Of a stretch of 64,000 nucleotides of DNA, positions 44,011-53,800 are shown in pieces (position 1 is the first letter of the stretch; each line of letters starts with the position of its first letter). Both the position numbers and the translations under genes were made by a program. This DNA is from Planctellipticum variicoloris (lineage in GTDB: Bacteria; Planctomycetota; Planctomycetia; Planctomycetales; Planctomycetaceae), in assembly GCF_030622045.1 (NCBI RefSeq), contig NZ_CP130886.1, positions 2,741,557 through 2,805,556 of the forward strand. The letters are read 5' to 3'. The notes under the pieces are model-generated. The model searched no databases, was not told the origin of the DNA, and worked only from the letters and a program-made list of their open reading frames with translations.

Positions 44011-47000
44011 TTATTGACGGTCGGCATCCGGAGCCGGCAGCTTCCGGGAGTGCAGCAGCGCATAGCTGACCGGAATCACAAACAGCGTGAAGATCGTCGA
44101 CGCCACCAGCCCGAAGATCAGCGACCAGCCCAGCCCCGAGAAGATCGGGTCGAGCGTGATCGGCAGGCTGGAGAGCAGGGCGGCGCCCGCAGTCAGCAGG
44201 ATCGGCCGCAACCGAACCACGCGGCTTTCCAGGATCGCATCGAACAGCGGCCGGCCGCGTCGCATCGCCAGCTCGATGAAATCGACCAAGATGATGGCGT
44301 CGCGGGTCACGATCCCCGCCAGGGCGATCATCCCGATCATCGCCGTCGCGGTGAAGAAGACCGGATCGGCATAACCCCCGACCGTCTGGCCGGCGATCAC
44401 GTTCAACAGCCAGAAGCCGGGCATCACCCCAAGAACCGTCAGCGGAATCGCAAGCATCACCACCAGCGGAATCACAAACGAACCGGTCTGCGCGACGAGG
44501 ATGATATAAATCATCACCATCGCGGCGGCGAACGCCAGACCCAGGTCGCGGAAGACGTCCAGCGTTATCTTCCACTCCCCTTCTCCGGCAAAAGTCACCT
44601 GCATTCCCGCCGGCAGAGTCCAGGCCAGCCCGCTGCCGTTGTGGAAATAGCTCCGCTGGTCGAGCGGCCGAGGCGCGGCGGTCGCGGGAGCCGTCTCGCC
44701 CGACGTCCGCAGATCGGCCAGCACGTCAACGATGCACTCGGCGGGCGGCCGCCCGGCCGACTCGGCCATGACGTAAGCGACTCGTTCCAGATTCTTATGG
44801 TAGATCGTCTGATCGACCTGCTGTGTCTCCCACGTGCCGATTTCCGCCAGCGGCACGAACGCCCCCGTTGCACCGCGCACTCGGAGCTGTCCCAGATCGG
44901 CGGCGTGCGACCGCAATGCCCGCGGCAGCCGGACCGTCAATCGCAACGGATTCCGCTCCCCTTCCAGTCGAACAGTCTCCTGCGAGTCCCCCTCCAGCGA
45001 CAGCCGGATTGTGTCGGCGATATCCTGCACGGAGATGCCCGCAACGGCTGCCTTCTCCTGGTCGGCCACAAACACCAGCTTCTCCTGGCTCGCTTCGCGG
45101 ATGTCATCGACCTCCACGACCCCCGGCTCCCGCCGCATCCGCGCAACCACGGCGTCGGAAGCGTTCAGAATGTCGGCATAGGTATGATCCGGCCGCCCGC
45201 GGACCTCCGCCACAAGTGACGCCAGCACCGGCGGTCCCGGCGGCAGTTCCACAATCTGCAGCTTCGCCCCGTGCGCCTCAGCCAGTTCCGTCAATTCCGA
45301 CCGGAGACGCAGGCCGATGCCGTGGCTCTGCTGCCGACGATCCTTCTTGCCGACGAGATTCACCCGCACTTCGGCCTGATGCGGCAGTTGCCGCAGATAG
45401 TAGTGCCGGACGAGTCCGTTGAAGTCCATGGCACTCGACAACCCCGAATAGCTGGTGAAGTCGGTGACTTCCGGAACCGCGCCCAGCGCCCGCTCAAATT
45501 CCTGCACCACGCTGCTGGTCCGCTCCAGTGTCGTTCCCTCGTCGAGATCCAGCACCAGCAGGAATTCGTTCTTGTTGTCAAAGGGGAGCATCTTCAGCGG
45601 CACGGCCCGGAACGCGCCGAAACCCATCGCCCCGATCGTCAGCACCGCCATCAGAGCCAGAAACGAAATCGAACGAAGCGGCGTCTTCAGCAGCGGCGTC
45701 ATCAGCGGCTTGAAGAACCGGTACAGCGCCGACTTTTGAACGGTCTCGATGTCGTAGATTTCCGACGGCCCCTCCGGCAACGCGGGTTCCGCACCGGACG
45801 CGTGCTTCCGGAAGTGTCGACCCAGGACGTGATAGCTCAGCCACGGCGTAATCGTAAACGCCACGAGCATCGACATCAGCATGGCGATCGGCACGTTGAG
45901 CGCCATCGGGGACATGTACGGCCCCATCATGCCGGTGATGAAGAACATCGGCAGAAAACTGACGATCACCGCCAGCGTGGCGCTGATCAGCGGCGGCCGA
46001 ATCTCCGCCACCGCATCCAGCACAGTCTCGCGGTCGGCCCGGCCTCGATCGTTGAAGTGCCGCGTAATGTTCTCGACGTCGACAATCGGATCGTCGACCA
46101 GCAGCCCAAGCGAAAGAATCAGGGCGAACAACGTGACGCGGTTGATCGTGTAGCCGGCCAGCAGATTCACCGCCAGCGTCAGTCCGAAGACCACCGGCAC
46201 GGCGACCGCTACGACGAGGGCTTCACGCCAACCCAGCGACAACGTCAGCAGCGCGATCACAATCACAATCGCGACGGCCAGCGCCTCGACCAGCTCGTTC
46301 ACCTTCTCGTCGGCCGTCTGTCCCGAGTTCCGCGTAACGACCAGTTCCATATTGTCGGGAACGACCTGTGTTCGCAGCTCTCTGGCCGCTGCGAGAATTC
46401 TCTCGGCGACGGTGACGGCGTTGGCCCCCTTCTGTTTGGCCAACGCGATCGTGACCGCCGGGACCGCTCCGACGGCCTCACTGCTGCTCCGATCGGCTGC
46501 GCCCAGGATGGTCCCCGCATGGCCCGGTTCCGCACCGAAGCCGCGCGCGGGACCCCACGCGTGACGAACGTAACTGGCGATCTCGGCGGGACCGTCCTGC
46601 AGATCGGCGACATCTTTCAGAAACACCGGCCGATCCTGAAACACTCCCACCACCAGTTCCGGCAGTTGCCCGGGACGCGTGAACGGCCATCCCGCCTCGA
46701 CGTGAACGACGCGATCGGCCTGGGTCCACGTTCCCGCGGGAGCCGTCAAGTTCGAGCGTTGCAGCGCACTGGCGACCTCCTTCACGCCGAGCGAATACGC
46801 CTGCAGCCGATCCGGATCGAGCTCGACTCGCAGCGTCCGCGGTTCCCCGCCGATGATCGACGCCCGCGAGACCTGCGGCACCTCGGCGAGGCGTTCGACC
46901 AGTTCTTCGCCGACGCGCCGCAACTCATAAGAGTCGGCCGTTCCGCTGCGGAGCGTGAGCGTCACGATTGGAACGTCGTCGATCTCGACCGGCTTCATCT

Positions 47001-47421
47001 GCCAGCCGGTCACTCCGGGCGGCGCCAGATCGCGGCTCTCTTCCAGCTTCTTGAAGAGCTTCACCAGGCTCCGTTCGCGGTCCTGACCGACGTAGAACCG
47101 GACCGTGATGATCGCCTGGTCCTCGCGCGACATGCTGTAAACGTACTCGACCCCGTCGATCTGGTAGAGCGCCCGTTCGAGCGGGGCGGCGGCGAGCTGT
47201 TCGACTTCGCGGGCCGAGTGACCGGGGAACGAAACGTAGATGTCGGCCAGCGGCACGACGATCTGCGGATCCTCTTCGCGAGCGGTAACGACAAGGGCCG
47301 CTCCGCCCAGGATCACCGACAGGATGATCAGGATGATCGACAGATTGGATTCGAGGAAGATCCGCACGATCTGCGACAGCGGATCGGTGTGACGCGTGGG
47401 GCCGGTCGAGCGGTGGCTCAT
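44011..47421 (-). CDS. RND efflux transporter (HAE/AcrB superfamily)
   Basis: 1136 residues. It starts with a typical N-terminal span (LSIILIILSVILGGAALVV) and two large periplasmic loops. TM4 contains LGLLVDDPIVDVEN, retaining the paired Asp used for proton translocation; the motif differs from the common LVVDDAIVVVEN. Twelve spans are consistent with the C-terminal halves (MVMIYIILVAQTGSFVIPLVVML, GIVTRDAIILVDF). The 3' end is 3 bases from the DUF1501 gene. It overlaps the adaptor gene by 4 bases, forming an operon without an outer-membrane factor. Substrate (drug, metal or lipid) is unclear. Confidence 0.93.
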   Translation of the reverse strand: MSHRSTGPTRHTDPLSQIVRIFLESNLSIILIILSVILGGAALVVTAREEDPQIVVPLADIYVSFPGHSAREVEQLAAAPLERALYQIDGVEYVYSMSREDQAIITVRFYVGQDRERSLVKLFKKLEESRDLAPPGVTGWQMKPVEIDDVPIVTLTLRSGTADSYELRRVGEELVERLAEVPQVSRASIIGGEPRTLRVELDPDRLQAYSLGVKEVASALQRSNLTAPAGTWTQADRVVHVEAGWPFTRPGQLPELVVGVFQDRPVFLKDVADLQDGPAEIASYVRHAWGPARGFGAEPGHAGTILGAADRSSSEAVGAVPAVTIALAKQKGANAVTVAERILAAARELRTQVVPDNMELVVTRNSGQTADEKVNELVEALAVAIVIVIALLTLSLGWREALVVAVAVPVVFGLTLAVNLLAGYTINRVTLFALILSLGLLVDDPIVDVENITRHFNDRGRADRETVLDAVAEIRPPLISATLAVIVSFLPMFFITGMMGPYMSPMALNVPIAMLMSMLVAFTITPWLSYHVLGRHFRKHASGAEPALPEGPSEIYDIETVQKSALYRFFKPLMTPLLKTPLRSISFLALMAVLTIGAMGFGAFRAVPLKMLPFDNKNEFLLVLDLDEGTTLERTSSVVQEFERALGAVPEVTDFTSYSGLSSAMDFNGLVRHYYLRQLPHQAEVRVNLVGKKDRRQQSHGIGLRLRSELTELAEAHGAKLQIVELPPGPPVLASLVAEVRGRPDHTYADILNASDAVVARMRREPGVVEVDDIREASQEKLVFVADQEKAAVAGISVQDIADTIRLSLEGDSQETVRLEGERNPLRLTVRLPRALRSHAADLGQLRVRGATGAFVPLAEIGTWETQQVDQTIYHKNLERVAYVMAESAGRPPAECIVDVLADLRTSGETAPATAAPRPLDQRSYFHNGSGLAWTLPAGMQVTFAGEGEWKITLDVFRDLGLAFAAAMVMIYIILVAQTGSFVIPLVVMLAIPLTVLGVMPGFWLLNVIAGQTVGGYADPVFFTATAMIGMIALAGIVTRDAIILVDFIELAMRRGRPLFDAILESRVVRLRPILLTAGAALLSSLPITLDPIFSGLGWSLIFGLVASTIFTLFVIPVSYALLHSRKLPAPDADRQ

Positions 47422-48524
47422 CGGGATGAACTCTCCCCGGCGGCCGACACGGCAACCCGTTCCCCGACGGTCAAACCGGACAGGACTTCATTACTCCCGT
47501 CGACGTCACGCCCGATCTGAATGCTCCGGCGCTCGATCCGATCGCCGGGCAGAACGACGTCGACCATCGTCAACTGGCCGACCCGCCGGACGGCACGCGC
47601 CGGAATGACCGTCAGGTCTTCGTCTTCTAACGGCAGCAGCAGACGACCAAACATGCCGCTGTAAACGCCCGGCGGGCAGGGGCCGGTCACTTTGACCGTG
47701 AACGAACGGCTGGCGGCTTGAGCTTCCGGAACGATTTCGCTGACGGTCGCGTTGCACTCGTACCCCAGCGAATCGACGCGGGCCGGCAGCTCCTGCCCCA
47801 CCTTGAGCCGCGTCGCCAGCGATTCCCGCACCGACGCCACCATCTGCATGTGCGTCGGATCGTACAGCGTCAGCAGAATCTGCCCCGGCGAAACGGTGTC
47901 CCCCGGTTCGATCCGCTTGTCGATCACCGTCCCCGTCAGTGGCGAGCGAATGGTCGCATATTCCAGCAGGACCTCCGCTTCGCGAATCGTCTGACGGAGG
48001 CGATCCAGCTCCGCCGCGGCGGACTGCTGGGTCGCCTCCGCCTGATCGAGCTCCGCCTGAGTGACGACATTCTGCTTGCGCAGCTCCCGGAAACGGGCCA
48101 GGTCGACCGCCGCCTGCGTATTCCGGGCTACCGCCCCCCGCTCGGCCGCCAGAGCCTGCTGCTGGCGCGCGACCAGTTCGGCGTCGTCCAGGCGAACGAG
48201 GATCTCGTCCCGAAGGACCTGCTGCCCCGCTTTGACGTGGACCTCGACGACGCGGGCCAGAATCTTCGACGCCACCGCCGCCTCGTGGACGGGCTGAATC
48301 GACCCAATCGCCGTCTCAAACCGCGGGCGACGAATCGAGACAACCGCAATGACCTCTTCACCTGCCAGCCGTCGCGTGGGCGGCTCAGTGACTTCGGCCG
48401 GAGTCTTGTGGTGAAACGTCCCCGCGAGCGCCAGCAGCAGCCAGCCGACGCCAACTGTCACTGCCCCGACAACCAGCCCCCGGCCGATCGCCCTCCACCG
48501 ACTCGATCGCACATTCGTCTGCAT
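47418..48524 (-). CDS. RND periplasmic adaptor (membrane fusion protein)
   Basis: 368 residues. An N-terminal span (GLVVGAVTVGVGWLLLAL) is followed by the barrel-sandwich/lipoyl half EAAVASKILARVVEVHVKAGQQV, a helical hairpin with heptads (ARQQQALAAERGAVARN and AELDQAEATQQSAAAEL), the second lipoyl half TIRSPLTGTVIDKRIEPGDTVSPGQ and a beta-barrel domain. It would link the RND pump to an outer-membrane channel encoded elsewhere. It overlaps the pump start and is probably transcribed from the divergent region 48525-48705 shared with the sigma-factor gene. Confidence 0.92.
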   Translation of the reverse strand: MQTNVRSSRWRAIGRGLVVGAVTVGVGWLLLALAGTFHHKTPAEVTEPPTRRLAGEEVIAVVSIRRPRFETAIGSIQPVHEAAVASKILARVVEVHVKAGQQVLRDEILVRLDDAELVARQQQALAAERGAVARNTQAAVDLARFRELRKQNVVTQAELDQAEATQQSAAAELDRLRQTIREAEVLLEYATIRSPLTGTVIDKRIEPGDTVSPGQILLTLYDPTHMQMVASVRESLATRLKVGQELPARVDSLGYECNATVSEIVPEAQAASRSFTVKVTGPCPPGVYSGMFGRLLLPLEDEDLTVIPARAVRRVGQLTMVDVVLPGDRIERRSIQIGRDVDGSNEVLSGLTVGERVAVSAAGESSSR

Positions 48525-48705
48525 CGTGCGAGTCCTTCGCGAGAGGTCGACACGTCGCGATATCTATTCTATTTTTCGGCCGGAGAAAGGCAACCCTCTT
48601 CCGAACCGGCTCGCCAACCCGGCGAACTGCCGACAAGAACCGGATTCTCGCACGATTGGTGTAAGATTGCTGCCATCGGAGGAATAAACTGGCAGGAGGC
48701 AGTGA

Positions 48706-49320
48706 ATGGTCGAGCCGGAAACACGTTCGAGCCTGATGGTGCGACTGCGCGATCCGTCCGATCAGCAGGCCTGGACGCAATTCGTCACGATTTACGAGCC
48801 CCTTCTCCTCCGCCTGATGCGTTCCCGTGGCCTCCAGGAGGCCGACGCCCGCGACGTCACCCAGCAGGTCATCGTCGCCGTCATGCAGGCCGTCGACTCC
48901 TGGCAGCCCGACGGGCGCGACGCCTCGTTCCGCCGCTGGCTGTTCGGCATCGCCCGTCGCCTGGCCTTGAAGTCGCTCCAGCGCGGCTCGCCTCCCCGTG
49001 GACCGGTCCGTCGCGGGGCCGGCGGCACCGAAATGCTCGAACTCTTCAACAATCTTCCCGAGCCCGAACAACGCACGGTCGACTCCTTCGACGACGAATA
49101 CCGCAATGAAATCTTCCAGTGGGCCGCCACGCGCGTCCGCGACGACTTCCGCGAAACCACCTGGAAGGCCTTCTGGCAGACCTGCGTCCTCCACGAACCC
49201 GTCGCCGACGTCGCCGAGACGCTCGGCATGACCGCAGGCAACGTCTACGTGGCCCGCAGCCGCGTCATCGCCCGTCTCCGCCAGTTCATCGAAGAATTCG
49301 AGGGGGACCATGACCTGTAG
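48706..49320 (+). CDS. ECF-type sigma factor (planctomycete STK-associated type)
   Basis: 204 residues with AGGAGG at 48695-48700 before the ATG. Region 2 (about 8-78) includes QQAWTQFVTIYEPLLLRLMR, QEADARDVTQQVIVAVMQAV and SFRRWLFGIARRLAL. Region 4 (about 135-195) includes HEPVADVAETLGMTAGNVYVARSRVIARLRQ, a typical -35-recognising HTH. The linker is long. It overlaps the following kinase gene by 11 bases, whose N-terminus carries an anti-sigma-type zinc motif. The two should form a sigma/anti-sigma pair as known for planctomycete ECF-kinase modules. Confidence 0.92.
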   Translation: MVEPETRSSLMVRLRDPSDQQAWTQFVTIYEPLLLRLMRSRGLQEADARDVTQQVIVAVMQAVDSWQPDGRDASFRRWLFGIARRLALKSLQRGSPPRGPVRRGAGGTEMLELFNNLPEPEQRTVDSFDDEYRNEIFQWAATRVRDDFRETTWKAFWQTCVLHEPVADVAETLGMTAGNVYVARSRVIARLRQFIEEFEGDHDL

Positions 49321-50812
49321 CAACCCCTGCCAGCTCGATCGGCTGCAGCAGCTCCTCGACGAGTCCCTCCCGGAACCGGCGGAGCGGGATCTCGCCGAGC
49401 ACATTGCATCCTGCCCTGATTGCCAGCAGCAACTGGAAACGCTTGCCGCCGGTCGGCACTGGTGGACCGAAGCCGGCGAGCGCCTCAGCCGCACGACCGC
49501 ATACCGCCGACAATCCGACGACAGCGGCCTCGCACAGGATGACGACTCCTCCCACTTCGCCACCGATTTCGCCGTCGACTTCCTCGAGCCCGCCGAAGAT
49601 CCCTCGCTGCTCGGCCGCCTGGGAGACTGCGAAATCGTCGAAATCATCGGCCGGGGCGGCATGGGCGTCGTTCTCAAAGGCTATCAGCCCGACCTCCACC
49701 GCCATGTCGCAGTGAAAGTCCTCTCGCCCCACCTGGCCGCCAGCGGGGCCGCCCGTCGTCGCTTCGCCCGCGAAGCCCAGGCGACCGCCGCCGTCGTTCA
49801 TCCCCACGTCATGGCGATCCATTCGGTCTACGCCGGCGGCCGGCTCCCCTACCTGGTCATGCCCCTCATCCCCTGCCAGTCGCTGCAGGAACGGCTCGAT
49901 CACCACGGCCCGCTCGACGTCAAAGACATCCTGAGAATCGGGATGCAGACGGCTCTCGGCCTGGCCGCCGCCCACGCCCAGGGGCTCGTCCACCGCGACG
50001 TCAAACCGGCGAACATCCTGCTCGAAGCTAACGTCGATCGCGTCCTGCTGACCGACTTTGGCCTCGCCCGGGCCGTCGATGACGCCTCCCTCACCCGGAC
50101 AGGCGTCATCGCCGGCACCCCGCTTTACATGTCCCCCGAGCAGGCCGCCGGCGACGCCGTCGACCATCGCTCCGACCTCTTCAGCCTCGGCGCCGTCCTC
50201 TACGCCATGGCCACCGGCCGGCCGCCCTTCCGCGCCGAAACCACCTTCGGCATCCTCCGCCGGATTCGCGAAACCGCCCCGAGGTCGATCCGTGAGATCA
50301 ACCCCGACATTCCCGAATGGCTCGAACGGGTCGTCTTCAAGCTGCTGGAAAAGGACGCCGGCGACCGCTTCGATTCCGCCGGCGACGTCGCCACGCTCCT
50401 CGAGCAGTGCCTGGCCCATACGCAGCAGCCGACGACGGTTCCGCTCCCCTCCGAAATCGCCAACTGGCCCCTGCCGACCGATCGAGAACTCGCCCCCGCC
50501 CCCTCCCGCCGCCCCATCGGGAAAGCCCGGCTCGCCGGCGCCCTGCTCGCGTTGGTCGTTGTCAGCCTCCCGTTCTGGTTCTCGCGGTCGCAACCCGCAT
50601 CGGCTCCGAACGACTCAGTCGACCACGAAGCGACCGGCGAAGCCGCCCCCGCCGCGACCGACGTTCCGCTCAACTGGAACGCCACGCAATCAGAACTCGA
50701 CGACACGGCTCAACAAATTGATCAACTCGAAGCCGCCGCCGCGGCGGATCTCCATTCCCTTTCCCCCACGTCTGCCGCACCCATCGACACTCAGTCCAAG
50801 GAAGAACGATGA
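49310..50812 (+). CDS. Ser/Thr protein kinase with N-terminal anti-sigma zinc motif
   Basis: 500 residues. Residues 1-45 hold a ZAS/zf-HC2 motif: HIASCPDC (H-x3-C-x2-C). The PknB-type kinase domain (about 103-370) is complete: GRGGMG (about 115), Lys in HVAVKVL, HRDVKPANIL (about 230), DFGLAR and GTPLYMSPEQ. A membrane span GALLALVVVSLPFWF is at about 415-430, with a short exported tail. It probably holds the sigma factor in the cytoplasm and releases it after kinase signalling. It overlaps the sigma gene by 11 bases and the secreted-protein gene by 4 bases (ATGA). Confidence 0.93.
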   Translation: MTCSNPCQLDRLQQLLDESLPEPAERDLAEHIASCPDCQQQLETLAAGRHWWTEAGERLSRTTAYRRQSDDSGLAQDDDSSHFATDFAVDFLEPAEDPSLLGRLGDCEIVEIIGRGGMGVVLKGYQPDLHRHVAVKVLSPHLAASGAARRRFAREAQATAAVVHPHVMAIHSVYAGGRLPYLVMPLIPCQSLQERLDHHGPLDVKDILRIGMQTALGLAAAHAQGLVHRDVKPANILLEANVDRVLLTDFGLARAVDDASLTRTGVIAGTPLYMSPEQAAGDAVDHRSDLFSLGAVLYAMATGRPPFRAETTFGILRRIRETAPRSIREINPDIPEWLERVVFKLLEKDAGDRFDSAGDVATLLEQCLAHTQQPTTVPLPSEIANWPLPTDRELAPAPSRRPIGKARLAGALLALVVVSLPFWFSRSQPASAPNDSVDHEATGEAAPAATDVPLNWNATQSELDDTAQQIDQLEAAAAADLHSLSPTSAAPIDTQSKEER

Positions 50813-53800
50813 AAACCAAGCTTGATCTGCGATTGACGATCGTGGCCTGGTGTCTGTTGGTGGTTGGGCAATTGATTGCTCAGGACGATGCCCCGCCCGC
50901 CGACGCCGAGGCGCGCATTCCTCCGGCGGCCCCTGCGGCTACCAGTGAGATTGTCAGCCGGACTTATGCGATCTCACACAACTTGAAGTCGGCCATTGAC
51001 CGGCTGCCGGAGTCGTTCCGCAGTGATCCCCGACATCGCGATGTGATCGACGAACTGCAGCGACTCACTACTCAATTCAATTTTCTCAACTCACGCCGCA
51101 AGCCGCCCGACAGGCGGTGTCAAGACCTCCAAAAGATTGCAAAGTCCGTCGGCGATCTGATCAATCGCGATACTCCGCAGGACCAGCTCGCCCCGCTGGT
51201 TGACCTCGCCGCGCAACTGCTCTCGCAATTGGATCGTGAATCCGAGGCCGTCGACGGCTGGGGGACCAAAGTCCTCGCCGACTTGGCACAACTCGAATCT
51301 CGCCTTGGTGACGAGTTTTCCACGCAGCCCGAACTCGCTGCCACAGTCGGACTCGAACGGCTTCGAATAACATCCATTCCGCAATTGGGCAGCCACGTAA
51401 ACGACTACTGGAAAGAGGGGCCGATTGCGACGGCGGCCTTTCTCCAGAAATACCGCCAGACATCTGCCGCCGCCCATGCCGCCGTTCTGCTGGCAAACGC
51501 TTACGAAGTCGCCCAGAACTCTCCGGCCGGCCTGCCCCTTCCCGCCGAAGGACAGTTTCGCGAACCGACGCGCCGTTGGTACCACCTCGCCATCGAACAG
51601 GCCCCCGACTCCCTCTGGGGAAAACTCGCTCGTGGCTGCCTGAACCGCCTCGACCTCGTCGGCCAGACGCTCCAGGTCTCGGGCAACTCCCTCGACGGCA
51701 AGCCCCTCTCGCTCGAGTCACTCCGCGGCAAGTCGACCGTTGTCGTCTTCTTCCGAGCGAATAAAGACTCTTGGCACCTCCAACCGAACAAGGCCCCCTG
51801 GTATCCATCGCCAAAGATTGACTCCTGGGGCCAGTTCGCCACCCCGTTGGAGTTCGCTGTCGCTACACGCGATCGTGGCTTCCAGCTCCTCGGCGTCCAC
51901 TGCCACAACCCCACGCTGCCACAGACGGAGGTCGAAGATCTCCCCAAGCTCGCCACACCCGAAGTTTTCCAGAACAACGACCTCTTTCCAGTCATTGAAG
52001 ACTCTGCTGACGCGGATTCCAGCGATTCCGTCCGCTTCGGAATCACCTGGTTCCCCCGTCTCTTCGTCCTCGTCGACGAATCCGGCAAAGTCGTCCGGAC
52101 GCAGCAGACGGAGATCAAAAACCTCGATGAGTTTTTGGGTCAGGCGAAGCCTGCTCAAGGGGCCTCGGCACTTCCTGTCAAAACGTCCGCGGACCAACCA
52201 ACGACCGCCAGCACTACCGAGCAGACTCGGCAGCCCGAATCTTCGACCATCGAGTTCCCGCCCCGCTCGCTTCAGACCGCCGTCAACCAGCTCCCCGAAG
52301 CCTTCCGAAATAACCCCGCCAACGGCAAAGTCCTCGCGAGCCTGACGGTCGCCAGTCGCGGGCCGACTGACGAAGTCACCACGGACGATCAACGCCAACA
52401 CCTGCAGCAGCAGGCCAAAGACGCTGCCGCCTTGATCATCCCGGCCATCCCCCAGGAACTGCACCTGCCGCTCGCCAGACAGGCTGCGGGCGTCCTGGCT
52501 CAACTGTATCGCGACAGTCACGAAGTTCCCGACTGGCAAGCCAAGTCCCTTGCCGATCTCGAACAGCTCGAATCCCGCCTCGCCCGCGAATTCCCCGCTC
52601 GCATCGAACTCGCCTCGCAGGTCGGCATCGAACGCCTTCGGTGTCAGCTCTACTCGTTACCGCCGGAACAGCAGAACGAGATTAACCCCGACAGCCCGCA
52701 ACTCACGTCAGAATTCATCGAGCGTTACCCCCGCACCGCCGCAGCCGCCCAGGCCGCCTACCTCGCGGCCACAGAATACGAACGCTGGGCTCTCGCCCAC
52801 CTTGGTCCGAATTACCGCCCGCGCGACGATGTCCCCGAAATGGACGAGGACTACTTCCAGCGGGCCGTCGAGCAGTCTCCGAATTCGATCTGGGGCAAAG
52901 CGGCTGCCGGTGCGCTTCGCCGCATCCGCCTCGTCGGACAGACGCTCCAGGTCTCCGGCCGCTCGCTCGACGGCAAATTTCTGTCGCTCAAACAGTTCCG
53001 CGGCAATCAGGAGGTTGTCGTCTTCTTCCGCCCCGGCAAGTCCTCCTGGGGCGCGGCGGAGACCCCCGACGATTTCGCCGACGCCGTTCGTCGACGCGGC
53101 TTCGATGTGCTGGGAGTCCTCTGTCACTTGCCGACCGCGGCTCCCGACCAGATCGCCGAGTACGTTCGCCCAACCGCAAAAGACGGCCCGCACATGCCTC
53201 TCCTCGTCGACGCGGACGATGTCGACACCAGCAATTCGGTCCGTTACGGCCTCACGGTCCAGCGCCTGTTTGTTCTCGTCGATGCCACCGGCAAAGTCGT
53301 CCGGACGGCGACAGATCAGGTGAAAGACATTGATGCCTTCCTCAGTCGGCCGTTCGACACTCCGCCGGCCGATGCGGCGGCGGTCGTCAGTGCAGTCCAG
53401 ACGAGCCCCACCTCGGAGACCGAGAGTTCCCCGGCGAAGTTTCAAACGCCGGCGCCGGCCGAACCCGAAACGCCACAAGTAACAAAAATCTTCCACCTCC
53501 AGAACGGGGTAGCCGCCGACTACGCCAAGCTGCTGCAGGACATTTTCACCGGAACGAAACTGACCGCCGACCCGCGTATCAACGCCATCCTCGCCGCCGG
53601 CGAGGAGCAGGAACTGCAGAAGATCGAAGCCCTGCTGCGCGCCCTCGACGAATCGAAAACAAAGCCGGCCGCGCCGAATGGCTCTGCGACGGCCACAGAA
53701 ATGCAGAAGTCGCAGCGCACCGCTCTGGCCTTCACGGCAACGTGGGCCGGCCCCTGCCAGAAGATCCTCCCCATCCTGCGCTCGCTCGCCGAGCAGGGAG

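Noticed and set aside
45271-47520. 749-residue plus-strand ORF
   Set aside because: Antisense shadow of the RND transporter; Arg/His/Gln-rich with no domain.
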